DNA of 64,000 nt. Source: Misgurnus anguillicaudatus. Its lineage: Eukaryota > Chordata > Actinopteri > Cypriniformes > Cobitidae. A program made the position numbers and the translations under genes. The notes beneath the pieces are model-generated. The model did not search any database, was not told where the DNA came from, and saw only the letters and a list, made by a program, of their open reading frames with translations. The stretch is from positions 1,031,001 through 1,095,000 of the forward strand of contig NC_073351.2 in NCBI RefSeq assembly GCF_027580225.2, given 5' to 3'. Shown here piece by piece: positions 36,701 to 42,328 of the stretch (position 1 is its first letter; every line of letters begins with the position of its first letter).

Positions 36701-39450
36701 TCCATTCGTTTAACTCCGTAGCTTTAATGACATTTGCTGAATTATCAGTGGTTATGCACGTTTGTCCCTCTTCATTCAGATGCCAACTGGATAAACATTC
36801 CTTTAATCCTTGGGCAATATTCTGTCCCGTGTGGTCTGCAGGAAAGTATGCCGTTTGCAGACAGCGAGTCTTTAGCTCAAAGTCATCATTAATAAAGTGC
36901 ACAGTGAGACTAAGAGACGGCTCGGTCGTCTTGCTAGACCCCAAGTCTGTTGTTGTGGCATAATATTCCACGTGCATCAATTCCGCCTCAGTTTTGTTCC
37001 TACATTCAACATACAACTGTGGCATGGCAACTTGGCTAAAATAGGTGCGAGAGGGACTTGTGTATCTTTTATCCAGCGTTTGGATGAGGTTCTTAAAACC
37101 CTCTTTGGTCACAACATTAAAAGGCACCGTGTCTTTAGCGAGGTAGTGGGTTATGGCATAAGTTATCTCCGGATGCCTTCGCGAGGTCTTTTCATATGGT
37201 GTAACGGCTGCAAACAACTCTGAAATTGTACTCTGCTGATGCTTGATTGAGTGTCACTGGCAGCACTTTCTGTAGACTTTTTAGCAATGCACTCCTCAAA
37301 AATCCGCCTGTGGTGTTTTTTAAGTGTTGGTGGAGATTTGTTGTATTACCACGCGATGTGGCAACACTTCTACGACAAGTTTTGCAAAGTACCTTTTTTT
37401 GTTCTGTCTCTGTCACTTCGAATCCAAAATAATCCCAGATAACAGAGATGCTGTTTTTCTTTGGTATTAAGGCACCTACAGCTTGATCTGGCTCGGAATA
37501 CGCCATTAGCACACTCCGCGTGCTCCGCTTGTTATTGTTTTTTTAAGATGGGCGTTTACCCAGTTGACAATGGCAGTGCTGATTGGAGAGAACGGTCACT
37601 CGGTTGAATGTGCGCTCACGCAATTGGTTAGTAAGACTGTCACACAGAAAGGAGAGTCACGCTTTTGCCATCAAACATATGATACTTGCTGTATGCGTTT
37701 AACATCGCGCCCACATCGCGGCCTTCTGCAACGTTGCAAATCGCGATTGCGATTCGATTTCGGTTAATTGTTCAGCCCTACAAGAAAGTCCTCAAAAGAA
37801 TAATAAACAAAGCCCAAAAATTCATTGGCGGCTCACTACCCTCCTTAGAAAGTACGAGACACACAAGATTCGACACCACTTCACAATCAAAACCCATGTT
37901 AGGACACCATTTTACTTTGAAATTTACTTCACAATGATATCCTTCACTGCAAACACTAGGAATATCCAAGATAAAGTTTCTAGAAAACAACTTTAATAAT
38001 CACAACACAATTATTGCAAGAAAAGAGGTGCAGTAGACTGGCCATCAGGTTACTAAAAGCAAAGAGTCACCCATCAGCTGCCTTCATCAACACACAATAT
38101 AGTATACAACTGTATAATCCGTCTACACATATACAGTTGGTTTTCTTTACTTACTGTTCATAATGACATGTTAAAAGTACATATTATTTCTATATAGTTT
38201 ATTTTCCCATTTTCCTCATTTTCTCACATTATCTTTTGGTGTTATTGTGATATTGTATATTTCTTGTCATCACTTACTGTCAATCACATACTGTATTATG
38301 CTTTGGCAAAAAAGTAAAAAAGCAAAAAAAGTACTGTAAATAAAAATAAATAAAGTATCATTACCAGTTCCCTTTGTCCAAAAGGCTCACAGAACACCAC
38401 TGCTTTTCCATGCATCAGTGCACCACACTGCTCTCCAACTTCACAATTACTGCAGTCTGACCTTTAAAGGAGTGAGACAGTTTAAAAGAGAGACAGAAAG
38501 AGGGATTTGATTCAGAAATATGAACAACTATGAAAAGATATTACATATAACTTTTCTTATAATATCAGGACAAAATGCATTTCAGGCAAAAAGTTAGACC
38601 ATGCTGGAAAATCCTGCATCCTGAATTGGGTTGGTTTCCAGTCTAATGCTGCGTTCAGACCAACTGCAGTAGAGGCGTCAAGCGTGAGTGATTTCAATGT
38701 TAAGTCAATGTAAAGACGCGTTGACACGCGTCTGGAGGTCTCGCGGCACAAATGAGGCAGTTAGCACGGCGCGGTAGACGCGATTCCATCTCATTTTCGC
38801 GAACTAGATGCGTGAATTAAGCGTTGCCGTGGCAAACGCAGAAGTTGAAAAATTTGACCTTTGGCGAAAAAACGCGCTCCGTTAACCAATTAAGGAGCTT
38901 GCTCTAGTAGTGACGTGATCGGGAAGCGAGTGGAGTCGCAGAAGCCCCTCCCATGACGCGAATTTCCACATTAATGTCTCGATGACTAGAATTTCATGCA
39001 CAAATGAAGCGAGTAAACTCAAAATGTTCAAGCGGCAAACTTGACGCAGTAGACGCGAATTTGACGCCTCAAAAGCGCCTGGTGTGAACACACAGTTAGT
39101 TGCTCATTAGGTCTCAAAAGTTCTACCTCTACCAGCTTAATTTCTCCAACAGGGACCAATCACTTTAACTTCTATGGAAAAGCAAAGGAACATATTAGAA
39201 ACACTCATGTGTTCTACCCACCAGATTTCTAGATTAAGCTCTTCTTGTGTGTTATACTCAAAATCGTCACGGAGAACAGCGTGGTCACCATGAATCACAG
39301 CTTTAGCCAACAGAAAAACAGACATATCAGAAATACAGAAAAAACACTAGAGGGACAATGATAATGTAAAGTTTCTATGTTTAGAGATTATGATAAGAGC
39401 ACTGTAGTTTTACTGACCTAGACTGGGTCGCATTGGAGACTCGGTGGGAG
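11229..39450 (-). CDS. reln: reelin (or close reelin paralogue), eight internal exons, partial gene
   Basis: Reelin is a secreted glycoprotein of the extracellular matrix that binds VLDLR/ApoER2-type receptors and guides neuronal positioning. Eight minus-strand segments, each bounded by AG acceptor and GT donor, join without a stop into about 299 codons. The product covers the end of the N-terminal region and the start of reelin repeat 1. Recognisable pieces in order are [57 protein letters not shown] and [16 protein letters not shown], each close to remembered human RELN segments. All cysteines expected from human RELN in this stretch are kept, and at least three extra ones are present. The first exons (signal peptide, N-terminal domain) and the later repeats lie outside the window. 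I cannot tell reln from a diverged duplicate without a tree. Confidence 0.93.
11835..12155. mobile_element. partial copy of the TTAACTC MITE family, in a reelin intron
   Basis: The segment from ATAATCATTCTGAAACTGATC to CTGGCGAGGAATAAGTTAA matches the right half of the element at 48611-49136 in the same order and orientation. The left end is missing. It lies in the 839-bp intron 11381-12219. Confidence 0.75.
12220..12365 (-). CDS. reln: reelin exon (146 bp)
   Basis: Minus-strand acceptor ttcaacag, then [34 protein letters not shown] and [12 protein letters not shown]. The last glycine codon is split GG|A across the next intron; the donor is GTAAGT. At the position of the conserved arginine in human FATTRDVDL the codon is TGT (cysteine), consistent with a CGT to TGT change. 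Confidence 0.94.
12687..13270. mobile_element. TTAA MITE inside a reelin intron
   Basis: Begins TTAAAGGGGACATTTCACAG, a terminus widespread in cyprinid genomes, followed by its typical body (AATAAATCTTTGGTGTCCCT, CAAATGAGCTGGTGCCCG). The right part fades after CTTGCAGAGAGAGGCTTACC (about 13240) and no clean right terminus is seen. It occupies half of the 1148-bp intron between two reelin exons. Confidence 0.75.
13514..13754 (-). CDS. reln: reelin exon (241 bp)
   Basis: The longest exon here: one base completing arginine plus 80 codons. It contains [51 protein letters not shown] and [10 protein letters not shown], all in the order of human RELN repeat 1. PVCKGEAM carries a cysteine where human RELN has EDAKGEN. 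The donor is AAG|GTAGCA and the acceptor atcacag. The 86-bp upstream intron is typical of compact fish introns. Confidence 0.95.
13841..13937 (-). CDS. reln: reelin exon with BNR/Asp-box-like motif
   Basis: 97 bp on the minus strand, encoding (G)[19 protein letters not shown] then [12 protein letters not shown](R). The YSDP...W pattern is the Asp-box-like insert of a reelin subrepeat. Human RELN has LYAKNN where this gene has SCGQNN, so one cysteine is extra. The acceptor is catccag and the donor GTTTGT. Confidence 0.93.
14062..14113 (-). CDS. reln: reelin exon (52 bp)
   Basis: Minus-strand acceptor cttttag, then codons for [17 protein letters not shown] and the first base of a glycine, then donor GTAAGT. 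It continues REL of the exon 24 kb upstream; human RELN reads RELITTGLNTTTASVLQF at the same place. Phase joins correctly on both sides. Confidence 0.92.
14176..14410. repeat. interspersed repeat after a CA tract
   Basis: A CA run is followed by GGTTTCCATGTTTTGTGGGG, TATATTCTATTCTATTCCC, CCTCATGGGGACC and TTTGTGGGGACAAT, a sequence pattern found repeatedly in fish genomes. Non-coding; it lies at the start of the 24-kb reelin intron. Confidence 0.6.
14411..15189. other. intron sequence, few features
   Basis: AT-rich. Only a short stretch, 15067-15130 (TAGGGCTTTTCACATTGCGC then TTAACCCTGGGTTA), resembles the end of a MITE. No coding signal. Confidence 0.5.
15190..15720 (+). pseudogene. Ty3/gypsy integrase C-terminal fragment with trailing sequence
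   Basis: The frame at about 15199-15300 reads [20 protein letters not shown] then CILGYQAP, the region downstream of the integrase core in fish gypsy elements (usually WAEYA.NSL....TG.TPFQC..GYQPP). Later frames carry RSARESG-like residues, but the chromodomain-like end is not readable. From about 15540 the sequence has CACACCTGTTCCCCAGCCC, typical of a downstream LTR. The upstream pol region is absent. Confidence 0.72.
15960..16400. mobile_element. decayed Tc1/mariner-type remnant
   Basis: Starts CAGTGAGGCTCAAAAGTTTG, similar to Tc1-like termini. About 16233-16330 shows degraded CCATCCCAGTTCCCTGACCT, comparable to the conserved Tc1 stretch encoding QSPDLNP. No ORF remains. Confidence 0.5.
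16688..17039. mobile_element. hAT-type MITE, 352 bp
   Basis: The ends TAGTGCTGGGCAAAG and CTTGCCCAGCACTA are inverted repeats. The flanks 16680-16687 and 17040-17047 are both CAAAATAT, an 8-bp target duplication. The body is AT-rich with a short CA tract. Confidence 0.93.
17258..17749. mobile_element. TTAACTC-family MITE, 492 bp
   Basis: Ends TTAACTCTTTCACCGCCA and TGTCGGGGAAAGAGTTAA form the inverted repeats with TTAA at each edge. The internal segment CTTCCAGAAAATGTTC ... CAAATGAAAGAACAGACCCT matches, in reverse orientation, the copies at 48611-49136 and 11835-12155. Confidence 0.85.
17766..18773 (+). mobile_element. solo LTR, about 1.0 kb
   Basis: Starts TGTCATGATTTCGG and ends TTCCTTACA, the TG...CA pattern. 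The flanks GCCGG and GTCGG agree at four of five bases. It holds a TATA-like TATAAAG at 17933 and an AATAAA signal at about 18725, in the order U3-R-U5 on the plus strand. No internal retroviral-type region flanks it. Probably a gypsy-type LTR left by recombination between paired LTRs. Confidence 0.75.
18460..18690. repeat. 77-bp tandem repeat inside the solo LTR
   Basis: A unit beginning GGGGTCCAGACGCTTGTGTA repeats at 18537 (GGGGTCAAGACGCTTGTGTA) and, more diverged, at about 18614. It includes CCCCGTGC.GAGGACGGG and TCTCCTATCTCTCTGTTCGG. About two and a half to three units. Confidence 0.85.
18790..19700. repeat. dispersed repeat related to the 27640-32640 duplication
   Basis: The order of landmarks (ATTCTAAAATATGTATC, GTCCATATACAGTACAAAGC, CTCCCCGGGCTTCTCTG, CGCAGCTCTTCACTGTATTG, TTAGCAGAAAGATGGC) matches 29095-29405 and 31735-32050. 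A 118-codon frame at 19208-19564 has no known domain, and the homologous copies do not keep it open, so it is probably not a gene. Confidence 0.7.
19853..20160. mobile_element. MITE fragment, inverted relative to 38647-39095
   Basis: Shares GACGCTTGAACATTTGAG, GCGCATGAAATT, GAAATTCGCGTCATGGGAGG and GGCTTC with the reverse complement of 38900-39050. Termini are eroded. Confidence 0.75.
20528..21130. mobile_element. hAT-like MITE, left end only
   Basis: TAGGGATCGACCGATATGGA is a common fish hAT-like terminus; no complementary right end was found by 21200. Content is non-coding and moderately GC-rich compared with the surroundings. Confidence 0.5.
21181..21328. repeat. 83-bp tandem duplication
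   Basis: The 64 bases from ATCTACATGAATATGAGTTT to GAAGTTATGCA at 21181 recur without visible mismatch at 21264, separated by a short CTGCCCA repeat. The identity suggests a recent slippage or repair event. Confidence 0.95.
21705..21900. repeat. two diverged direct repeats (CGTATGGTCGGGTTGCG)
   Basis: The block at 21707-21753 (CGTATGGTCGGGTTGCGATT then CTTGTGAATA) recurs at 21836-21882 with about 15 percent difference. Confidence 0.7.
21940..22541 (+). mobile_element. L2-type LINE 3' end
   Basis: Ends with CTGCTTTGAAACAATTAAGT, AAAAGCGCTATATAAATAAA and a tandem ATTGA run (22514-22538), the classic 3' tail of fish L2-type LINEs and their SINEs. Upstream is a typical non-coding 3' region (CTCCTAGGGGTTTTTTTTAC, CCCGGGGAGGCAGCC). 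5'-truncated; it abuts the BEL/Pao remnant. Confidence 0.8.
22542..24179 (-). pseudogene. BEL/Pao gag with internal deletion into pol
   Basis: Minus-strand reading begins [20 protein letters not shown] at 24179. It continues through a lysine/glutamate-rich coiled-coil stretch (23660-23500; [20 protein letters not shown]), a [14 protein letters not shown] segment (about 23225), and [20 protein letters not shown], then [11 protein letters not shown] and [20 protein letters not shown] (22985-22780). This is the Gag-type (DUF1759-like) part of BEL/Pao elements. After [11 protein letters not shown] the frame passes directly to [20 protein letters not shown] and [20 protein letters not shown], which belong downstream of the RT core in Pol. 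Protease, RT and zinc knuckles are deleted. Confidence 0.82.
24180..24559. other. possible BEL/Pao leader or LTR
   Basis: Sequence upstream of the gag start (minus orientation). It has no coding signal. It could hold the leader or LTR, but no LTR pair was recognised. Confidence 0.35.
24560..24709. repeat. dispersed repeat (CACTTCCGGAGGAACCGC family)
   Basis: The block from TAGAAAATGCACTTCCAGAG to AAAGTTTGGTTTCAAT matches 29992-30140 with few changes. It continues past the hAT MITE at 25577 (ACGTGAAAGCATCA), so the MITE inserted into this repeat. Confidence 0.85.
24710..25568. mobile_element. hAT-type MITE, 859 bp
   Basis: Ends TAGAGATGCTCCGATCG and CGATCGGAGCATCCCTA are inverted repeats. 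The flanks 24702-24709 and 25569-25576 are both GTTTCAAT. The CCGATC-rich termini form further subterminal repeats. The homologous repeat at 30120-30150 lacks the insertion. Confidence 0.95.
25700..26150. repeat. two MITE-like repeat fragments
   Basis: 25735-25890 (AAAATGGACAAAAAGAGACG, CCAGGTGTAAACGTGATG, CTCGTCCACTTGTGATC) is related to 4850-4990. 25965-26010 (GCGGACATATCATGAAAATC then AGACTTTTTCCATG) resembles the reversed end of the family at 12687. Confidence 0.65.
26264..26650. mobile_element. TTAA MITE, 387 bp
   Basis: TTAAAGGTGCAGTGTGTA at the left and TTACACACTGCACCTTTAA at the right are near-perfect inverted repeats with TTAA at both edges. It includes TTTAGCGGCATCTAGTGGTG, seen in many fish MITEs. 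Confidence 0.93.
26896..27115. repeat. three diverged tandem units of about 62-80 bp
   Basis: Each unit has GTATTTT, AAACTGCATA.CAACA, GTGCATTGTA and CTTTT.TCTACA (starting near 26905, 26967 and 27050). It follows CAGGGCTATTCAATTAG (26821), a hAT-like end. Confidence 0.75.
27490..27640. repeat. AGTAAAAGTA-type interspersed repeat
   Basis: AGGTGGAAAGAGTAGCC, AGTTAAAGTAAAAGTAACT and CTCAAGTAGAAGTAAAAAG form the terminus of a fish hAT-type non-autonomous family. The opposite end is lost. Confidence 0.55.
27640..30000. repeat. tandem duplication, copy A (about 2.4 kb)
   Basis: Collinear with 30160-32640. Shared landmarks in order: CA repeat, CCTCCATAAGTATCA, ACATACATGCTTTAACAACA, CAGCGAATCAGACGTCAATC, GTAATGGCGGG, CAGCCGAGGTTACTGAGTCC, AAAGATGGCTGCCGCTATC, TGTGGCGCGCAAACGCTTCC, CAATATGGCGGCCGAACGAC and AATAATAATAA. 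Each copy has its own indels; copy A has about 280 extra bases at 28490-28780. Open frames at 29645-29935 are shared with copy B but have no known domain and lie in repeat DNA. Confidence 0.92.
27652..27720. repeat. CA microsatellite
   Basis: About 68 bp of CA units with two CG interruptions. It lies at the left edge of copy A of the local duplication; copy B starts at a shorter CA run (30163-30189). Confidence 0.97.
30001..30160. repeat. dispersed repeat between the two duplication copies
   Basis: Same family as 24560-24709, here without the hAT insertion (AAAGTTTGGTTTCAATACG is uninterrupted). It ends at the CA run that opens copy B. Confidence 0.85.
30160..32640. repeat. tandem duplication, copy B (about 2.5 kb)
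   Basis: The second copy of the unit described at 27640-30000. It carries a TTAA MITE (30293-30511) that copy A lacks, and about 110 extra bases at 30680-30790. It ends in an AAT run at 32620-32660, followed by three hairpin repeats. Confidence 0.92.
30293..30511. mobile_element. TTAA MITE, copy 2 (219 bp)
   Basis: Same family as 7773-8019. The inverted ends are AGAGGCAGTCCATGACGTTT and AAACATTGTGGAGTCCGCCT. The paralogous position in copy A is the uninterrupted ATTTTATTAACCTTTG (27829-27844), with a single TTAA at 27834-27837, so the TTAA target duplication is seen directly. Confidence 0.95.
32640..32800. repeat. three tandem units each with a perfect 10-bp-stem hairpin
   Basis: A unit of 46-49 bp (AATAAAACTTAAGAAGAACA then the hairpin) occurs three times. 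The hairpins at 32675-32698, 32724-32747 and 32770-32793 have the stem AAGTGTGCTT pairing with AAGCACACTT around a TTGC loop. Confidence 0.97.
32801..34839. other. intron sequence without recognisable gene
   Basis: AT-rich with a T-rich tract at 33880-33950. Two diverged similar blocks (34285-34360 and 34580-34660, sharing GCCTTC.TTCCCTGTCT then CATGGAAGAAAC) suggest an old repeat. Short ORFs at 33161-33521 overlap on opposite strands without domain support. Confidence 0.4.
35916..37512 (-). pseudogene. BED-zinc-finger hAT transposase with intron, broken
   Basis: Minus strand. The BED finger at about 37450-37310 reads [24 protein letters not shown] and [10 protein letters not shown], with the C..C....H....H pattern. 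After a one-base shift near 37215 the frame continues [18 protein letters not shown] (37211), then [20 protein letters not shown] and [14 protein letters not shown], typical of ZBED/hAT transposases. A donor GTAAGT (36658) and acceptor TTTTTTCAG remove about 300 bases. Exon 2 gives [20 protein letters not shown] and ITECPTRW, then after another shift [20 protein letters not shown] and [15 protein letters not shown]. The dimerisation C-terminus is missing. Confidence 0.85.
37513..37781. mobile_element. hAT element 5' end
   Basis: Sequence upstream of the BED transposase, ending CGATTCGATTTCGGTTAATT then GTTCAGCCCTA (37768-37778), the reverse complement of a hAT terminus seen across vertebrates. 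The opposite terminus near 35916 is missing. Confidence 0.75.
38365..38461 (-). CDS. reln: reelin exon
   Basis: 97 bp on the minus strand: one base completing tryptophan, then 32 codons running from [13 protein letters not shown] through [19 protein letters not shown]. The three-cysteine cluster and FCEPFG..REL match human RELN closely. The acceptor is ttaaag and the donor GTAATG. The donor sits about ten bases from the 3' tail of a plus-strand LINE. The next exon is 24 kb away. Confidence 0.93.
38647..39095. mobile_element. MITE in a reelin intron
   Basis: Left TGCTGCGTTCAGACCAACTG and right GGCGCTTTT...-type end (GCGCCTGGTGTGAACACACA) are imperfect inverted repeats, followed inward by GAGGCGTCAA on both sides. 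449 bp inside the 760-bp intron 38462-39221. A reversed relative lies at 19853-20160. Confidence 0.8.
39222..39300 (-). CDS. reln: reelin exon
   Basis: 79 bp on the minus strand. It completes the alanine codon split with the 33-bp exon, then encodes [20 protein letters not shown] and LNLEI. It ends in TG, which joins to G of the next exon to make tryptophan. The donor is GTGGGT; a second GT three to four bases downstream (GGTAGA) would break the frame. The LRDDF motif opens a reelin subrepeat in human RELN. Confidence 0.9.
39418..39450 (-). CDS. reln: reelin exon (33-bp microexon)
   Basis: The most upstream exon seen. Minus-strand acceptor ttttag precedes CTCCCACC, and donor GTCAGT follows CTAG. 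It encodes [10 protein letters not shown] with a split alanine codon at each end. It corresponds to the short linker before the first reelin repeat (human segment beginning APTDV). The 117-bp intron after it (39301-39417) is compact. It is too short for ordinary ORF calling; the phase match to the next exon is the main support. Confidence 0.85.
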   Translation of the reverse strand, partial: LPPSLQCDPV

Positions 39451-39570
39451 CTAAAACAAAGAGAAAGTTAAACAATAAACATTCTTTAGGTCATGACCCA
39501 AAACACATGTTAACAACAAACTAAACAATAAATCACTTATGTTTCTATAAATTGTTTAATTGCTAGGGAA

Positions 39571-39800
39571 ATTGTAGCCTAGTGGTTAGAGCATTGGGCT
39601 TGTAACCTGAGAGTTGCTGGTTCAAGGATCACGGCTGTTGGGTTACAACTGTGTTGCCCTTGAACAAGGCACCTTACCCTAATTGTTCCCTGGGTGCTGG
39701 GAAAGCTGCCCAGTACTGTGGGTGTCCCTGCTCACTAAGGATAGGTTAAATGCAGAGGTCACATTTTAAGTATGTGTTGACAAGCTTTTCACTTTCAAAC
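39571..39800 (+). mobile_element. tRNA-derived SINE
   Basis: The head GTAGCCTAGTGGTTAGAGCA contains an A box, and GGTTCAAGGATCA 40 bases on acts as a degenerate B box. The body has CCTTGAACAAGGCACCTTAC, CTGCCCAGTACTGTGGGTGT and GGTTAAATGCAGAGGTCACA, a common fish SINE arrangement. It lies just upstream of the 33-bp reelin exon. Confidence 0.82.
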
Positions 39801-40400
39801 TTGTTCCACCCTGAGTTTTTCTCCTCACCTCCTTCTAAATTCATGAGTTTGTGTCTTGTCACTGTCACCTTTGGCTGGCTCAACAGGGTATGTATAGGAA
39901 CTGTTTAGTAAAAAAACATTTGGGAATATTTGCATTATAAAAAATCCTACACTGAACTAAAATGAATTCAATTTAAAAAAGAGTCATATTGGAGTAGTTA
40001 CAGTAAATTGCATCAGGAGGGTAGCATATTGCTTTAGTTTAGGCCATCCACTTAAGGCATACTCACACTATCCAAATCAAACTGTGCCCTTGCAGATGTG
40101 GGCTAGAGCATGGTTCACTTGGGCTCAGGCACAATGTGATTGCAAATTGCGCCAGAGCGCGTTTCAATTGGAGAGACGTCAAATGTGCAACCACTCACTT
40201 CCATCTGCCTTCATAAAAACCTTCTGATGCGCGCAGCAGGGTAACGTGAATGTCTGTGCTACACACGACAGATCAACTAAGCAATATGATGGCATGTGAG
40301 AGGGCTGTGTGTCATTGCGCACCAAATGATTCAGAATAAAAAACACAGACTTAAAAGGCACCTACAGTATGGTCCAATTCACGTTTTTACATTTCATTTA
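39801..40400. other. intron sequence, no gene recognised
   Basis: 40060-40200 (CATACTCACACTATCCAAAT, TTCACTTGGGCTCAGGCACA) looks like the end of a MITE family. No coding signal. Confidence 0.45.
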
Positions 40401-41498
40401 GGGCTCTATCAAGTGTCTTTTGCTAATTTCCACCCTGCGCAATTATCATTTTCACATTTAGCGCCACGTTGTTTAAATAGCAAATGTATTTGCGCCCCTT
40501 TTTGCGCCCATGGGCGTTCTGTTCTAAAAACGAGGTGTGTTCAGGCGCATTGTTGGCGCGTTGCTATTTTAAGGCAACTAAAATAGACTACGCCATTGAC
40601 CAACAAAAACCTGGTCTAAAGTCAATGGCGCAATATGTTTTTTGTTATTTAAAGAGCGCATTAGTAATATGTGCCTATAAACGGGAGGACAACGCGGGTT
40701 TGCTTATCACATAGTACATGAATGCGCAGCAGCACAAAAACGCTTTTAAATATGAAAGATTAAAGGATTGAATGTAAAAGATTATTATTGAGTCTCTTGG
40801 ACATAAATGAGGACTAATTATGAGACGTTAGAAGGTGCAAAGAGCTGCTTCAACTGTACCCTGGTAAGTAAATAAATGCTTTGCTTTAAGTAATGCTTAA
40901 AAAAACTCTTTGCTTAAAAAAACGCTGTCCAAGTGTTGAAACGTGCGGAGAGCCGTTTGTAAATTCTTTATCTCCTGTTTGTTACAAATAAAGTATTTTT
41001 AGAATACAAACCTTATCTTACATACTTGTAAATTATTAATAATTGATTAATTTTTTTATGATATTTAATAGCCATACATTTAAAGCAATTAAAAGCCTGT
41101 TTTTTTACTTCCATGACTAAAAGAAAACGATTTTTAAAGGTTTTAATAAAAAAAATAACAATTTCAATACAAGTGAAAAACAACACAATTATTTAACATT
41201 AATCTTCTTCCTCTGCTTAGTTTTTCAGTTTACAAAATCCGTCATCTAAATAGGGATTAAACATAGTGCCAGCGCAACAGGCTTTTAAAGGGGATGAGAG
41301 CTGAGACTCTCAATGGTTTATCGCACGTTATGCCCAAAATACTCCTATTACAATAGGACCAAGCCTTTTCGACCATGCGCTCGGCGCAGAAACCATTTTT
41401 CCTGTCGCTAAATTAGCAAAAGTGGATTTGGACACGCCCATTTAGACGTTTTAAGTGTGCGCTTTAGACAATGCGCTTAGATCGTTAAAATAGGGCCC
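40401..41498. mobile_element. PIF/Harbinger-like non-autonomous element, copy 1 (1098 bp)
   Basis: Flanked by TTA on both sides (40398-40400, 41499-41501). Termini are GGGCTCTATC and GATCGTTAAAATAGGGCCC. The 3-bp TTA duplication fits Harbinger. A second copy at 42329-42931 is nearly collinear but lacks about 500 internal bases. Confidence 0.8.
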
Positions 41499-41501
41499 TT
41501 A

Positions 41502-42325
41502 GTGTTTGTGTATTAGTACACGTTAAACGATATGCAAAGGTACATACCCCAAAGTGAACGATGATGCAAGTTAATGTTTCCTACGTAAATCTCTTTTCTT
41601 GGACTACAACAAACACATTGTAGGCAAAGGTTTGTAGGCAACAGTTTACTTCCTGGGATTAGTGATGTAGACAAGACCGACATTATCATAAGTTAACTTC
41701 TGTCAGCAGTGCATTGTGCACAAATCTTTAAAACATCGTAAAGAGCATTACATTTCCGGCTGACGTCAGAAGTATTCAGGCCAATCACAACATACAGAAT
41801 AGCTGGCCAATCAGGGACCCGGTGCTTTTAAAACAATGAGTTTTGTACCAAATCAGTCTGTTTCAATAAGTAAGGGAAATCCAGAGCTACAAAAATGTAC
41901 GTTATGTGGAAAATAATGTTTTTTGAACCATAAACCACGCAAACACACTGTATTATAGTAAATACACAAAATAACTTTGCTTTTTAGCAATGAAATGGGG
42001 GCCCTTTTGTGACATTGCCACACAAGACTCAAGTTTTAACTGTGTTTTAAACTCTGCAGGACAGCGGCCCTCCAGGACCAGGGTTCCCCGTCCCTGCTAT
42101 AGACCTTTTGCGAGTAGATGTCACAGTTATGTCACTGCAAGCTGCGTGCGCAATGTGGTGGCAGAAAACAGTGGAAATGCATTAGACACGAGTGAAACGA
42201 GCAAGATTACTCACTAGAAAATGTCTTGTGCTGTTGAGTGTCAGAATAGGAATGCCAAAAAATATTTTAATATTTAGAATAGAAAATAATTAGAGAAGAT
42301 GTCCGGTGTCGAAGTCTGTTCCCTC
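41502..42325. other. sequence between the two Harbinger-like copies
   Basis: Contains 42055-42105 (CAGGACAGCGGCCCTCCAGG then ACCAGGGTTCCC), an end typical of a fish hAT MITE. The rest has no recognisable feature. Confidence 0.45.
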
Positions 42326-42328
42326 TAT

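Larger units (their letters stand above)
34840..38355 (+). mobile_element. non-LTR retrotransposon (LINE), 5'-truncated and interrupted
   Basis: Decayed reverse transcriptase pieces in order: [20 protein letters not shown] (about 34870), [20 protein letters not shown] (about 35265), [20 protein letters not shown] (about 35605), [15 protein letters not shown] with the YADD-type box changed to FPDD (about 35848), ILDFRR (about 35900). After a hAT insertion the C-terminal [20 protein letters not shown] follows (about 37800). It ends in an A-rich tail at 38330-38355. Stops and frameshifts throughout. Rex1-like by gross pattern, but the clade is uncertain. Confidence 0.8.

Noticed and set aside
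39571..39645. Possible tRNA gene
   Set aside because: A- and B-box-like motifs are present, but the cloverleaf is not intact and the sequence runs into a SINE body.
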